Positions 11,982 through 23,900 of a stretch of 64,000 nt of DNA are shown piece by piece. Made by a program: the position numbers and the translations under genes. This stretch comes from Azolla caroliniana (Eukaryota; Polypodiophyta): positions 18,724,001 through 18,788,000 of the forward strand of contig JBHGNT010000002.1 in the NCBI GenBank assembly GCA_043228905.1. Reading direction: 5' to 3'. The stretch's first letter is position 1. The number at the start of each line of letters is the position of its first letter. The notes below the pieces were generated by a model, which was given only the letters and a program-made list of their open reading frames with translations, made no database searches and had not been told where the DNA came from.

Positions 11982-14900
11982 ATTATTGTCTTCAGAGATA
12001 AAAAATCACCTATGAGACAAAAAATATTACATTTTACATAATACATGTGAAAGTGAGTAGCCAATCTCGATGTTCAAAAACTTTACCAATGAATTTGCAA
12101 TCGAGAATGCACATTGTGATTGTGAGAGAAATTCATGCAAGGATTGGGTTAGGGTTTGGAAAGAGAGAAAGCGAGAAAATAAACATTGTCGTAACCAAGA
12201 AATATAACCTCTAGAAAAGAAAGATATATTCGTCTTTGTCAAAGGTAACTAACCGTACAACAATTGTTGTAAGCAAGAAATATAACCTCTAGAAAAGAAA
12301 GCTATATTATTTGGATCTTTCATAACTAGCTTTCATCACTAGAGGATCGTGTTTAGAATGGGTTAAAAGACTTGTCTACCTCGTTTAGTTCTTAATGAGA
12401 ATTATGTACATCTATCATCACTAAGAGGAAAATGGATGAGAGAATTTGTGGTGTCGACGTAACGAAATATATAGGATGTATAGAAGATCTTATGATATAG
12501 AGCAAAGAGATAGATGATAAAAGTTTGATTTCCTAGAAATATTTTTAATTAATATCCACGACTAGAGTTCATATACTTGGGATGAGTTGGGGGGAGAAAT
12601 ATCCCCTTCCTATACATTAGAATTTAGAAGTGCTCAAAATATCTTTCCTATACATTTTATAGAGAGTTAATGGGCTAGTGAATAGACATATTGACTCCTA
12701 GCTAAAGGTGCACGCTTCAAATCCCGTCTGGCAATGTAGCGTGATTTAAGGAATTTTATAGATAGTTAATGGGCTAGTAGATAGACATATTGACTCCTAG
12801 CTAAAGGTGCATAGTTCAAATCTGGTCTCGCAATATAACGTGATTTAAGGAATTGTACAGAGAGTTAATGGGCTAGTGGATAGACATATTGACTCCTAGC
12901 TAAAGGTGCACGGTTCAAATCCGGTCTAGCAATGTAGCGTGATTTAAGGAATTTTATAGAGAATTAATGGGCTAGTGGATAGACATATTGACTCCTGGCT
13001 AAAGGTGCACGGTTCAAATTCGGTCTGGCAATGTAGCGTGATTTAAGGAATTTTTGGGAGCAACACCTATAATAACCGAGGCATTATTCCGATCAGTGAC
13101 ATTTATCCAACGTCTTTGGGAGCTCCCTAAACGAAGGTACCCAAGGTTGGCACTTATGTCATCAAGACAACTGGCTGAAAATGGAGACACTCATTGTTGG
13201 TATTCTAAACCTCGAGTCACATAAATGCACTACCCTGGTTCCAATATAGCTTGGACTATCCCCATCTAAATATGACCAAAGTGGAAAAGAACAAAGTGAT
13301 CCGAACTGATATTATTAACTTGGAAAACAAGATAACATGGATCACTCCTACTAATGCTACAAGTCAATCACGGGATACACAAATGGGCCCTAGACCAGGA
13401 CATAACAAAGGGGTTACAATTGATTGGGCAATAGCAATTTGCCGTGCACGTAGACCCCAGCCCCATGGACCATGACCTCGACACCCTTGTCATCGATAGA
13501 TAAAAGCCATTATCTCTCGCCATCGTAGGTGCTTCCCTCGCTTCGGAGGCATTTCCATTCTGGATCGACCTATGCTAGAGATCTTTCAAAGACAAAAGCT
13601 ACAATATACCTAACTTGAGAATCTCACATGTGCCAAAAACCAAATTCCCTCGTTTCTTCTCTTTTCATCTTATTTACTATTATATTTATTGTGTAATATT
13701 TATTTTATTTTGATTTGTCCTCAAAGACGAGAAAACACTCAAGATGGAATCTCTTATTTGATCTTATAGGCCATTTTGGCCTCTTAAAAGACGTTAATAT
13801 ATCTTTCTTTCTTTCCTAAACAAATAGTTATGTCTTATTTTCTAAAACTATGTTTTCTTTTCCTTTAAGTAACTATGTTTTCTTCCTCAAAGGATAGATA
13901 TGATTTTTTCCTAGAAGTAAAGATATGATTGCTTCACTATGAGTAAAGAAACTAAAAATAGATTGTCATCATACCATACAATCTACACTCTCTAATAACC
14001 AATTGATCTACTTGGTGACCATGACATTATCTCCTAGTTTAGCGTCAACTTTCACAAGGGGCAAGATTATATGGGTACTAAAGATGGAGCTCTTGATCCT
14101 CATCTTTAGCATTATTCAGATGTTTGGTAGGTTCCCAAGTAGCTTTCAACATTAGGTAGCCCTTCCACAAGACTAGATATCATAGTTGACATCTTAAACT
14201 TTTTGAATCAAAGAACTCTGTCACTTCCTACTCATCTTTGTCTACCGAGGAAGGGATGCTCCAATTTGCATTACGGATCATGGTTTCATGTTACAGTTCC
14301 AACCATATTGTATGCAATACATCATGGATCCAAAAATGCATAGGGAGGTCTATTTGGAACACGCCAAATTAGTTTGCCCCTTCATATGGAAAGATCCTAA
14401 CCTCTTGACATCCAACAAAAAGCAAGGGGGAGTTTTCATGATCATTTGGATTTGGTCTAGTCTTGAAAGGGACTATGCTTTGGGTAATTGACCCCATCCT
14501 CTTATTCAAATCCCAAATTTCACACGACAAGAAAGGGTTTCGACTTTGGTAGGTGGGATCATGAAAGAAAATAAAAGCTTGCCGAGAGAGGGCTCACGAG
14601 AATGAATCAAATTGGGTAGGCTCATGGAAACAAGTGGCAACTTGGACTGAGGAGGGCTAGTGGAAAAGAATAGGACCTTGGTCAAGGGTAAGCTCATGGA
14701 GGCCAACAAAACATTAGCTCAAAGTGAGCTTTTAGAAGCAGAAGAAACTTTGGCCTTGAGTGGGTTTACAAAGCCAGAGGGAGCCTAGGCCCACTATGGT
14801 GAACAAAAGCAAACAAGCCTCGATGGTCATGAGCTGGATTGTGACAGCACAAAAGGAATCAACACTCAAAATCAGCTCACAAAAGCAAACAAACAAGATG

Positions 14901-17900
14901 GGAATTCTTAGACTCTTTATTAATTTTTGTAAAAGAATATGAATCTGTGTGGAAGCGTGTGCGTACAACACAGAGGATAGTTCGGAATTAAGACAGTTCG
15001 TTAAAACACAGAAAACGCAAAGATGGAGATGGGAGGGAGAGGCAGAGAGTGAGAGAGCAGAACACCGAAAAACTCAGATTCAAAATAATGACTCTCTGTG
15101 TACATACTTCGTGCTCAGTGAGCACCTTTTATACAAGCCCTGACTATCGGGCTGACACAAGTACTGACAGTACTTGACTGCTCATAAATGAGCATCCTAC
15201 ACTTACTCCCAAAACTATTTCTTACGAGGAATATCATTCTTACGGCCTCTCGGTGTCTGCACCGTTACATCCATGTTGTGCGTAACTGTTTTACAAACCC
15301 GATTACGCACCGAATGTTGAGCTTGTCTCTCAACACTCCCCCTCAAGCTCAACTTGAGGTCCCATCCGCTCTTCCGGATCTTGGCTCCGGCCTCTTTTGG
15401 CTTCACGCCTCGCTCGCGCTCCTCGACCCGTTCGATTCCGCGCGCTTCGACCCTTCCGGTCAGCTTGTCTGCTCATGTGGCCCTTCTCAGCTCCCTTGCT
15501 GTCGCGGTGTTGGCACCTCTTTCGTTGCCCTTTCTTCCGCGTGGTCCTCAGTCGATTCTTAATGTCCGAATCAAACATTTCGATTGAATCGAACATTTTC
15601 GATTCAATTCCATTTTTGCCCGAATTGGTTGTCTCCAATTCGTCTTCTGTTTTCAGGCCTTTGACAATATCAGACCAGGTCTTGGCCTTATCTCCCCCTG
15701 ATTCGGCTATTTTCAGCTCTTCCGTGTGGTTACGGCCCCTGCTTCCTTCTTCGGCTTTTTCAGCCAGCCCGAAACCGAATTCTTCATCCAACTCCGCATC
15801 AGGGTCACTTCCGCCGCAATGATCACCTCCACTCCTTTCATTCTCTTGTTCCTGTCTCCCCCTCAAGTTCGGTGTGTTGAGGTGACGCAAACCCAGCTCA
15901 CCCGAGAAATGTCGTAACTTGTTGAGACCAAGAGGTTTGGTGAAGATGTCGGCAACCTGCCGATCCGTCGGAACATATGCTAGTTCGACTTCACCAGAAA
16001 GGACCCGCTCACGAACAAAATGGTAATGCACCTCAATGTGCTTGGTTTGGGCTTGGCGTACGGGGTTTTTGCAAGGTGGATACTGCTTAGGTTGTCGCAA
16101 TAGATCGTCGTCGGATCAGACACCTCCACATGCAGATCTCGTAACAATCGTTTCAGCCAAATGACTTCGCACGTAGCGACAGTCACCCCTCGATATTCGG
16201 CCTACGTGCTCGACAGTGCTATTGTTGGCTGCTTCTTACTGCTCCACACGATCGCCGCACTTCCTAATGAGAAAGCGTATACGGATGTGGATCTACGATC
16301 ACTGGTGTTTCCGGCCCAATCAGCATCCGTGTAGCCAACTAAGTGTTCGACTACGCCTTCCCGATACAGCAACGTCATGTCTTTTGTGCCGCTGACATAT
16401 CGCAATATCCTTTGTGCGCACTGAAGGTGTTCAACCGTAGGCTGCGACATGAATTGACTAATCAGTCCGACCGGGTAACTGAGGTCCGGTCGAGTAATCG
16501 TCAAATAGATAGGCTTCCGACAATCTGTCAAAACCGTGTCGAGTTGCACGCCTTTCCCGAATCTCGACAAAGTTTTACATTTCTATCTAGAGGGGTCAAG
16601 ATGGGCTTACAATTTGCCATCCCGAATTTGAAGAGCATATTCAGCGCGTAATGATGTTGGCTTATCAATATGGCTTCGGGGGCGCAGATCACTTCGATCC
16701 CGTGGAAGTAATGAAGGTCTCCAAGATCCTTCATTTCGAATGATGCCGCAAGCTGAGACATTACATGAAGGATTTCATCTAGGTCGGCACCGGCGATGAC
16801 TAAATCATCAACATACAGTAGAAGGCTAACCGGTCCATGTTCACCTTGCCGAACAAACAGTGAAGAGTCTGATTTCGATGTTGTAAACCCCATCTTACGC
16901 AATCGTTGCGTAACCTTTGCATTCCAGGCTCGCGGGGCTTGTTTAAGTCTGTAGAGTGACTTCTTCAGTCGGCCAACTGCCGAAGTGTTTCGTTCGGATA
17001 GAAATCCAGGGGTTGTACCATGTACACCTGTTCCTCAAGATCACCTTGCAAGAACGTGTTCTTTACATCCATTTGATGTAAGTGCCACCCCTTTGCTGCC
17101 GCGACGGCTAACAGAGCTCACACAGTAGTAATCTTCGCAACCGGCGTGAAGGTCTCGTCGTAATCTACATCGTGCTTCTACACGTAGCCTTTTGCAACTA
17201 AACGAGCCTTATAGCGGTTGATAGAGCCGACGGTGTTGTACTTGACCTTGTATACCCACCTGCATCCGATTGGCTTCACACCTTTCGGTGCGTCAACCAA
17301 GTCCCAAGTCTCATTGTCAGTTAAAACGCGCATCTCTTCCTCCATTGCGGCACACCAATTTGCGTCTTTCTCCGCTTCTACGAGCTCTCCGGCTCATGCA
17401 CTGCCGCCACTCACGTCATGTACGCATAATGATGCGCCATGTACTCATTATACCCGTACCTCTTTACGGGGTTCTTCTGGCGGGTAGATCGGTGTAATTC
17501 GTGATTACCCGATTTCACGGCCTTTTCGGCCGATTTCGACCTCTTCCGTGGAGGTTCCTTCTCAATTGGCTCAAAGTCAAATACGCTCCGATCTGATTCG
17601 GCACTGTCAAAGTCATACTCCGACATCTTTTTCTTCCCCTTTTCCTTGCGCATAAACCATCTCCTCAGTTCCTTATGCGAGGATAATATGGCCAAATCTC
17701 CACTATTCGCCGTCTCTTCAATAGGTTGGCCATCTCGGCCCAACCCCTCATTCGGCCCACTTAGCCGAAATGAGATCGGACTCTCCTCCAAAGCTCTGAT
17801 TTCTTCATCACGCGGAGGCATCTCGGCCTTGCTGACCACTTCTTCAGAATTCAGAATGGAGTCAAGAGGTGTTGGAGGTGAGGGCAAGTACCACGAAGCG

Positions 17901-20900
17901 AACTCGTCGAACACGACGTCTCGACTTACGCGGACTTCCTTTGTTCGGGGGTTATAACACTTATACCCCTTCTGCTCGTCTGAATAGCCGACCAAGATAC
18001 ACTTCTCGACTTTGGCATCTAGTTTCCTCCTCTTCTGCTTCGGCACGTGTACATATGCGATGCTGCCGAAAATCCTCAAGTGTGCCAAGTTCGGCTTCTT
18101 TCCGAAATATAGCTCATGTGGCAACACTCCTCCATATTAGCAGAAGTTCGATTCTGCAAGTAGATAGCCATCCTCACGACTTCAGCCCAATAAAATTTCG
18201 GCATACGCTTCTCTTCAAGCATTGCCCTGACCGCTTCTTCGATTGTCCAAATCTTCCGCTCGGCTACGTCGTTCTGCTCCGGCGTATATCTACACGAGAA
18301 TTCGCGTCGAATTCCCTCGTTCTGTAGATAACACTTGTGAACTGGTCAGAAAAGTACTCCTTCCCGCCATCGAACCGTAGGCATTTGATCTTACACCCTG
18401 TTTCCCTTTCCGCAAGGCTCTTCACCTTCAGGAAACACGCGAAGACTCGCTCTTCTTCACGACTGTGCATGCCCACATGTGCTGAGTAAAGTCGTCAATT
18501 AAGGTTACGAAGTAACGGCTTCCACCGAGAGTCACGTTCTATGCCGGTCCCCACACATCCGAATGGATCAAATCCAACAGATTTCGACTACGATTAGGCT
18601 CATTGGGGAATGGAAGTCGGTGCTATTTTCCCATCTGGCAAGCTTCGTAGACTTGGCCATTCCGACCCCGAAATTTCTGCAAGCGGAAAACAATGTTCTT
18701 CGTTTGCATTTCACGAAGCCACGAGAAGTTAATATGCCACAGGTCGATGTCCGACTCGACCTTCTGCCCTTTTGCGAACAGCGCGGTTCCGGCTTGATTA
18801 GTATCGAGGATAAACATCCTCCCTTCACGGTGCCCTTGCGCGATTATCTTGTCTTCCTCTTCTATGAAGCAGCCGAGATGCGTGAATCGAACTTGCATAC
18901 CTTAGTCGACGATCTGTCCAACTAACACAAGGTTCTTGGTTATTGTCGGGACGTGCAACACGTTCATGAGCTTCTCTTTTTGCCCGACGTGGCTGAGCGG
19001 AACTTCACCGACATGTTCGAGGGTATGCAGAGTGTCGTCTCCGGTTTCAACCACTCCTTGCTTTTTCGGCTTCTCCAAGTACGCGAACCATTCCTTGTGA
19101 CTCGTCATATGATTTGACGCTCCGAAATAAACATACCACACCTCGCTTGATTTCAAGATGTTCACGACCATCGAATTGGCCTTGTGCTTCATTACGAAGG
19201 CAGGGCCCGATCCATTTCCAGCTCGTTTGGAGCCCTTAGCATAGTGCAACTTTTGACGCCTTCCTGTCTCTCCCGCTCGGTCCGGCTTTGTCCGAATCGG
19301 CTTGTTTCTTCTAGCACTCGCTCTCCCTGTGGTCTTTCTTCCCACAGTACCAACATTCCGTTGCGACCTTATCTTGCCGGCTTCCGACGCCGCTATGTCT
19401 CCCCCTGCTTCCGGAGGGTTCAGAATTGCTTTCGGCATTTCGATTATGCCGTACATTCTACTCTTTTCGGCCGCCTCCATTACGCATCGATCCTCCTCGT
19501 CCACCACGACCACAGGTCCTATCTTCATCCGTGTATAGCATCTTTCCATCAACGTGCGTACTCATCAATGCACCCGCGTGGTTTTCCTCCATGAGCAACA
19601 TTGACTAAAGCTCGAAGAACGAAGGCGTATTCTCCCTCGTACAGACCGCCGTTTGGAACACTCCGAACTTGGACTGTAGCCCACCAAGGCACACTTGCAC
19701 CATCTCGTCCTCCTCAACGTTCACGTTGACGAAGGCAATTGAGCTACAAATTTCCTTGATTCGAGCGGTATAATCGGCCACAGACAGATATTTCTGCCAG
19801 ACATTGCTGAGCTCCTGTCTGAGCTACAACTTCCTAGGCATTGTGCTTGCGGCGAAAATCCTTTTGAGATTCGCCCACGCGCCCTTCGGCGTCTTGGCAT
19901 CTCGAATATAGCTCAATAGCTGGTCGCTCACATAGGATGCAAAGCAGTAGAGAACTCTGCTTGCCGCTTGTTCCCAAGCCGAAAAATCTCTGTGTGTCGA
20001 TTCGGGTGCTGTATCATTAGCTCCTTCGACATAACTCCAGTAGCCATGACCAAGCAGGTACTGGTGCATCTTGTACGACCAAGATGCGTAGTTGCTCCTG
20101 TCGAGCTTCTCAACCGGTAGCGAGCTTCCCATTCCTCTGTCCATGTCACTGTCTTGTCTTTTCCGAAATCAACAAGAATAAACTCAAACCTGTCTTTGTC
20201 GCAAGCTTTTCTGTCGGTTGCAAAGGAGTCTCAACCCTCGCGCTCTGATACCATGTAAAAGAATATGAACATGTGCAGAAGAGTGTGCGTACAACACAGA
20301 GTATAGTTCCAAAGTAAGACAGTTCCGTAAAACACAAAAAACGCAAAGATGGAGATGGGAGTGAGAGAGCAGAACACCGAAAAACGCTGATTCAAAATAA
20401 TGACTCTTTGTGTACATACTTCGTGCTCAGTGAGCACCTTTTATACAAGCCCTGACTATCGGGTTGACACAAGTACTGACAGTACTTGACTGCTCATAAA
20501 TGAGCATCCTACACTTACTCCCAAAACTATTCCTTACGAGGAATATCATATATAAGAAAGCTAGCTATCTTCATGATGGGGCATATCTTTTCTTTATTGG
20601 TTTAAGATAGAGACTTTGATAGTGTGGCAAAGCTCTAGCTTCCTACACGTGTCTTCTTCTCCAAACCCAAGGTATGATCCATGTTCGTACACGATGCTAT
20701 GGAACACCAGCAAGGGACTTGGCTCCATGTCTCACCTTCGCAAGGGGGTGAACTAATGCCCTTTCTTCCTTATTTTCCTCTTAAAATTTGCTTAACGTTA
20801 ATTAAGATTCTAATAGTGTTAGGAACATTCCCAATCAAAGTTCAGGAAATGAGGTCATCAATCTCTGTTTGGGTTATGCATCTCAACCTAACTTAGACCA

Positions 20901-23900
20901 AGGATGAAGTACTCAAGAAAACATAGCCCTATTATGGGCACTAGCTCCAGAAAGAAAGAAATATATATTTAACATCTTTTAAGAGGCCAAAATGGACCGT
21001 AAGACCAAACAAGAGATTACATCTTGGGTGTTGTCTCACCTTTGAGAACAACCAATCGAAATAAAATAAATATTCCTAAGTAAATATAAAGGTAAATAAC
21101 ATAATCAGAAACTAAAGAATTTGGTTTTTGGCACATGTAAGATTAACTTTTTTCTTCGAAAGATCTCTTGCATAGGTCGATCTAGAATGGAGAGGTCTCT
21201 GAAGCAAGGGAAGTACCTATGATGGCAAGAGATAGTGGCCTTTATCTATCGATGCCAAGGGTGGTGAGGTTGTGATCCGTGGAGTCGGGGCCTATGTGCA
21301 CAACAAATTGCTATTGCGATTAAAGAAAGAAAGAAAGAAATATTAATGTCTTTTAAGAGCCCAAAATGGCCTATAAGACCAAACAAGTGATTACATCTCA
21401 AGTGTTGTCTCGTCTTTGAGAACAACAAATCAAAATAAAATAAATATTACTCCGTAAATATAAAAGTAAATAATATAAAAAGAGTCGAGGGAAACTGGTT
21501 TTCGGCGCATATGAGATTCTCAAGTTAGATGTATCGTAACTTTTCTCTTCGAGAGATCTCTAGCATAGGTCGATCTAGAATGGAAAGGTCTCTGAAGCGA
21601 GGGACGCAATCTTTTCGTACTGAAGAATACATGATGTCGATGAACCAAGATGTGTCTCTTTAATTGATCATAGGGATATTTGAAGCCCTAATCTACTTAG
21701 ATAGGGTCTTAAATCTTCAACAACCATGATAACAAATGATGTCCAAATACCAAGTTCCTAGAACACCTATCAATTACCATTTCCTAGCAATGCAATAAGA
21801 ACCACATTGACCACTTGTGGGCGTTGCCTTCTTTAAAAATTGGTATTTATCTACTTGGAATCATTGAGGGCATAAATTCCCCTTTTGTATACAATAGATA
21901 TACTTTTTTTGGTATATTACACAAATGTGAGCATGAACTATGCTTTTTCCCCTAAAAATAAATATGTCCTTTGCTTCCTAAAAGTTAAGATATTTTATTC
22001 GTCTAAAGGTAAAGAAACTGAAAATATACTATACAATCCAAACCATGCGAACTATACACTCTCAAAACCATATGATTTACCTACTGCCAACAATATAAAT
22101 TGGTTTGTAGAGGAAAATTTTAAAAAAGAAAATGTTGGAGAAAGTCTTATATGGAAGAATGAGGAATTAAAGTGACAAAAGATCATGCATTGTGATTTTT
22201 TCATACTTTTGGTGCAAATGGAAATGGTAGATCCTAGCAAATGCAAATTGTGAGAAAACTGTTATGAATTGTTGGTAAGGTGCCAAAGAGGCTATCAGCA
22301 AATTAAAGATAAACTAAAACAAGAACTATATTTCTTAGTGAGCCTCAAAGCATTTAAATACAAAAATAAGAGTGGGTTCTGTAATAGATGCATTTTGAAA
22401 TGAGAAGTCCATGTACCATTTGGGATGATGACATATTTTGAAGAGCCATAATTGAGGTGCCCAAGTGAGCATGCCATAACTGAGGATCTTCTTGAGCTAC
22501 CAAAGCATAGCTTTGATGAAGAAGATTGTGGTAGATTAAACTTGGAGGATCGTAATGATTTGTTAGAGTTCTTAAGACAATACAAGCCAACATCCTTTTT
22601 GCTACTAGCAACAATTTGTAGGTTGATGTCAATCACCTCTGAGTTAAAAGTTATAAAAATAGACACCATAACCTTGTTTAGTAATATGAGAAACTAAGGT
22701 TAAGCTAGCTAAAAGGCAACTTCCATGTAATACATTTTGAATAATTGTTGGTTGTTGACTAGAAGAACTAAAACAACATTACCATGTATGAAACCTCAAA
22801 ACTTGACAAAACACCAATAGAAATTCATGAATTCTTTGGTTGTATAGCACACAAGATAGACTTATCATAAGTCACATGACTTGTGCAATCCCTATCCACA
22901 ATCCAATTACCAAGAGAGTGTGTGCTTTGGCTAGTCATAGAAAGAAAAGAAAGAAAGATATATTATCGTCTTCTAAGAGGCCAAAATGGCTTATAAGACC
23001 AAACAAGAGATTACATCTTAAATGTTGTCTCGTCTTTGAGAACAAATCAAAGTAAAAACAAATATTACTAAGTAAATAAGATAAAAAGAGATTAAAGAAT
23101 CTAGTTTGTCATCAACAATCTTGATTTTATATACCCATTTGTTAGGAATACCTTTCCTTCCTTTGGACGGTTCAAGCAAGCCCCAAATATTATTTAAATG
23201 CAAAGCCTTAATCTCTTCTTGCATAGCAAACTCCCATTTATTGTTGTGCTCACATGCCTTTGCCTCTTTATACGTAACAGGTTCTTCCTCATCAGTCAGC
23301 ATTATGTAGTGCAAAGAGGGATCAAATCTAATACGAGTAGAACATCTCACCCAGTGATCCATGTTGTTGGGAAATGGGTCAAAACTAGGTCTAATAGGTG
23401 GCTGGTCACGCTGAAATCTAACCCTTCTATGGTCATCGTTTGATGCACAATCGTTTTGAAGCACCCTTGCCTCGTTAAAAACAACATCCCAGCTAGTATA
23501 ACCTTCTCGAGCTGGGGTATCCAAATCTTGTAACCCATTTCACCTTCTTCACCATATCCCATGAAGAGGCCTTTAATGGACTTGGCATCAAGTTTGTTTC
23601 TCAACTCATGCCTTATATGTACAAAAGCCTCGCAGCCAAAGACACGTAAGTGATCATATGAAGTAGTTCTGCCAATGAACAAGATCAAGTAGAAAAGACT
23701 TACAAGACACACTAGAGTACAAGGAACGTTTCACTTGCTTACCATATTGACAATCATTATAGAAATCAAGCTTTGTAGCTTTAGTATCAAGCCTCTTTAG
23801 ATTACAAAGCCTATTGAGACCCTTTTGGCTCACATGCCCAAGTATCTTATCCCACAACTCCATATGGGATTAAACTTCAGCCAAAGCAATAAACTTGCAT

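Larger units (their letters stand above)
14928..20548 (-). mobile_element. Degenerate Ty1/copia element A (MADS intron insertion)
   Basis: A copia element on the minus strand: truncated 5' LTR at high coordinates (20254-20548), PBS, gag, protease, integrase, RT and RNase H, then a polypurine tract and a full 3' LTR (14928-15335). The gene order protease-integrase-RT is copia-specific. The 5' LTR lacks about the first 100 bases of U3 present in the 3' LTR, so a deletion removed the outer end and no target duplication can be read. Coding parts are in several frames with stops. The LTR start TGTTGAGAGACAAGCTCAAC links it to the solo LTR at 39932-40321 and element C at 62844. Confidence 0.9.

Noticed and set aside
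15354-15822. Plus-strand ORFs in copia A
   Set aside because: Antisense to the RNase H tail; composition is mirrored from the real frame and no domain is present.
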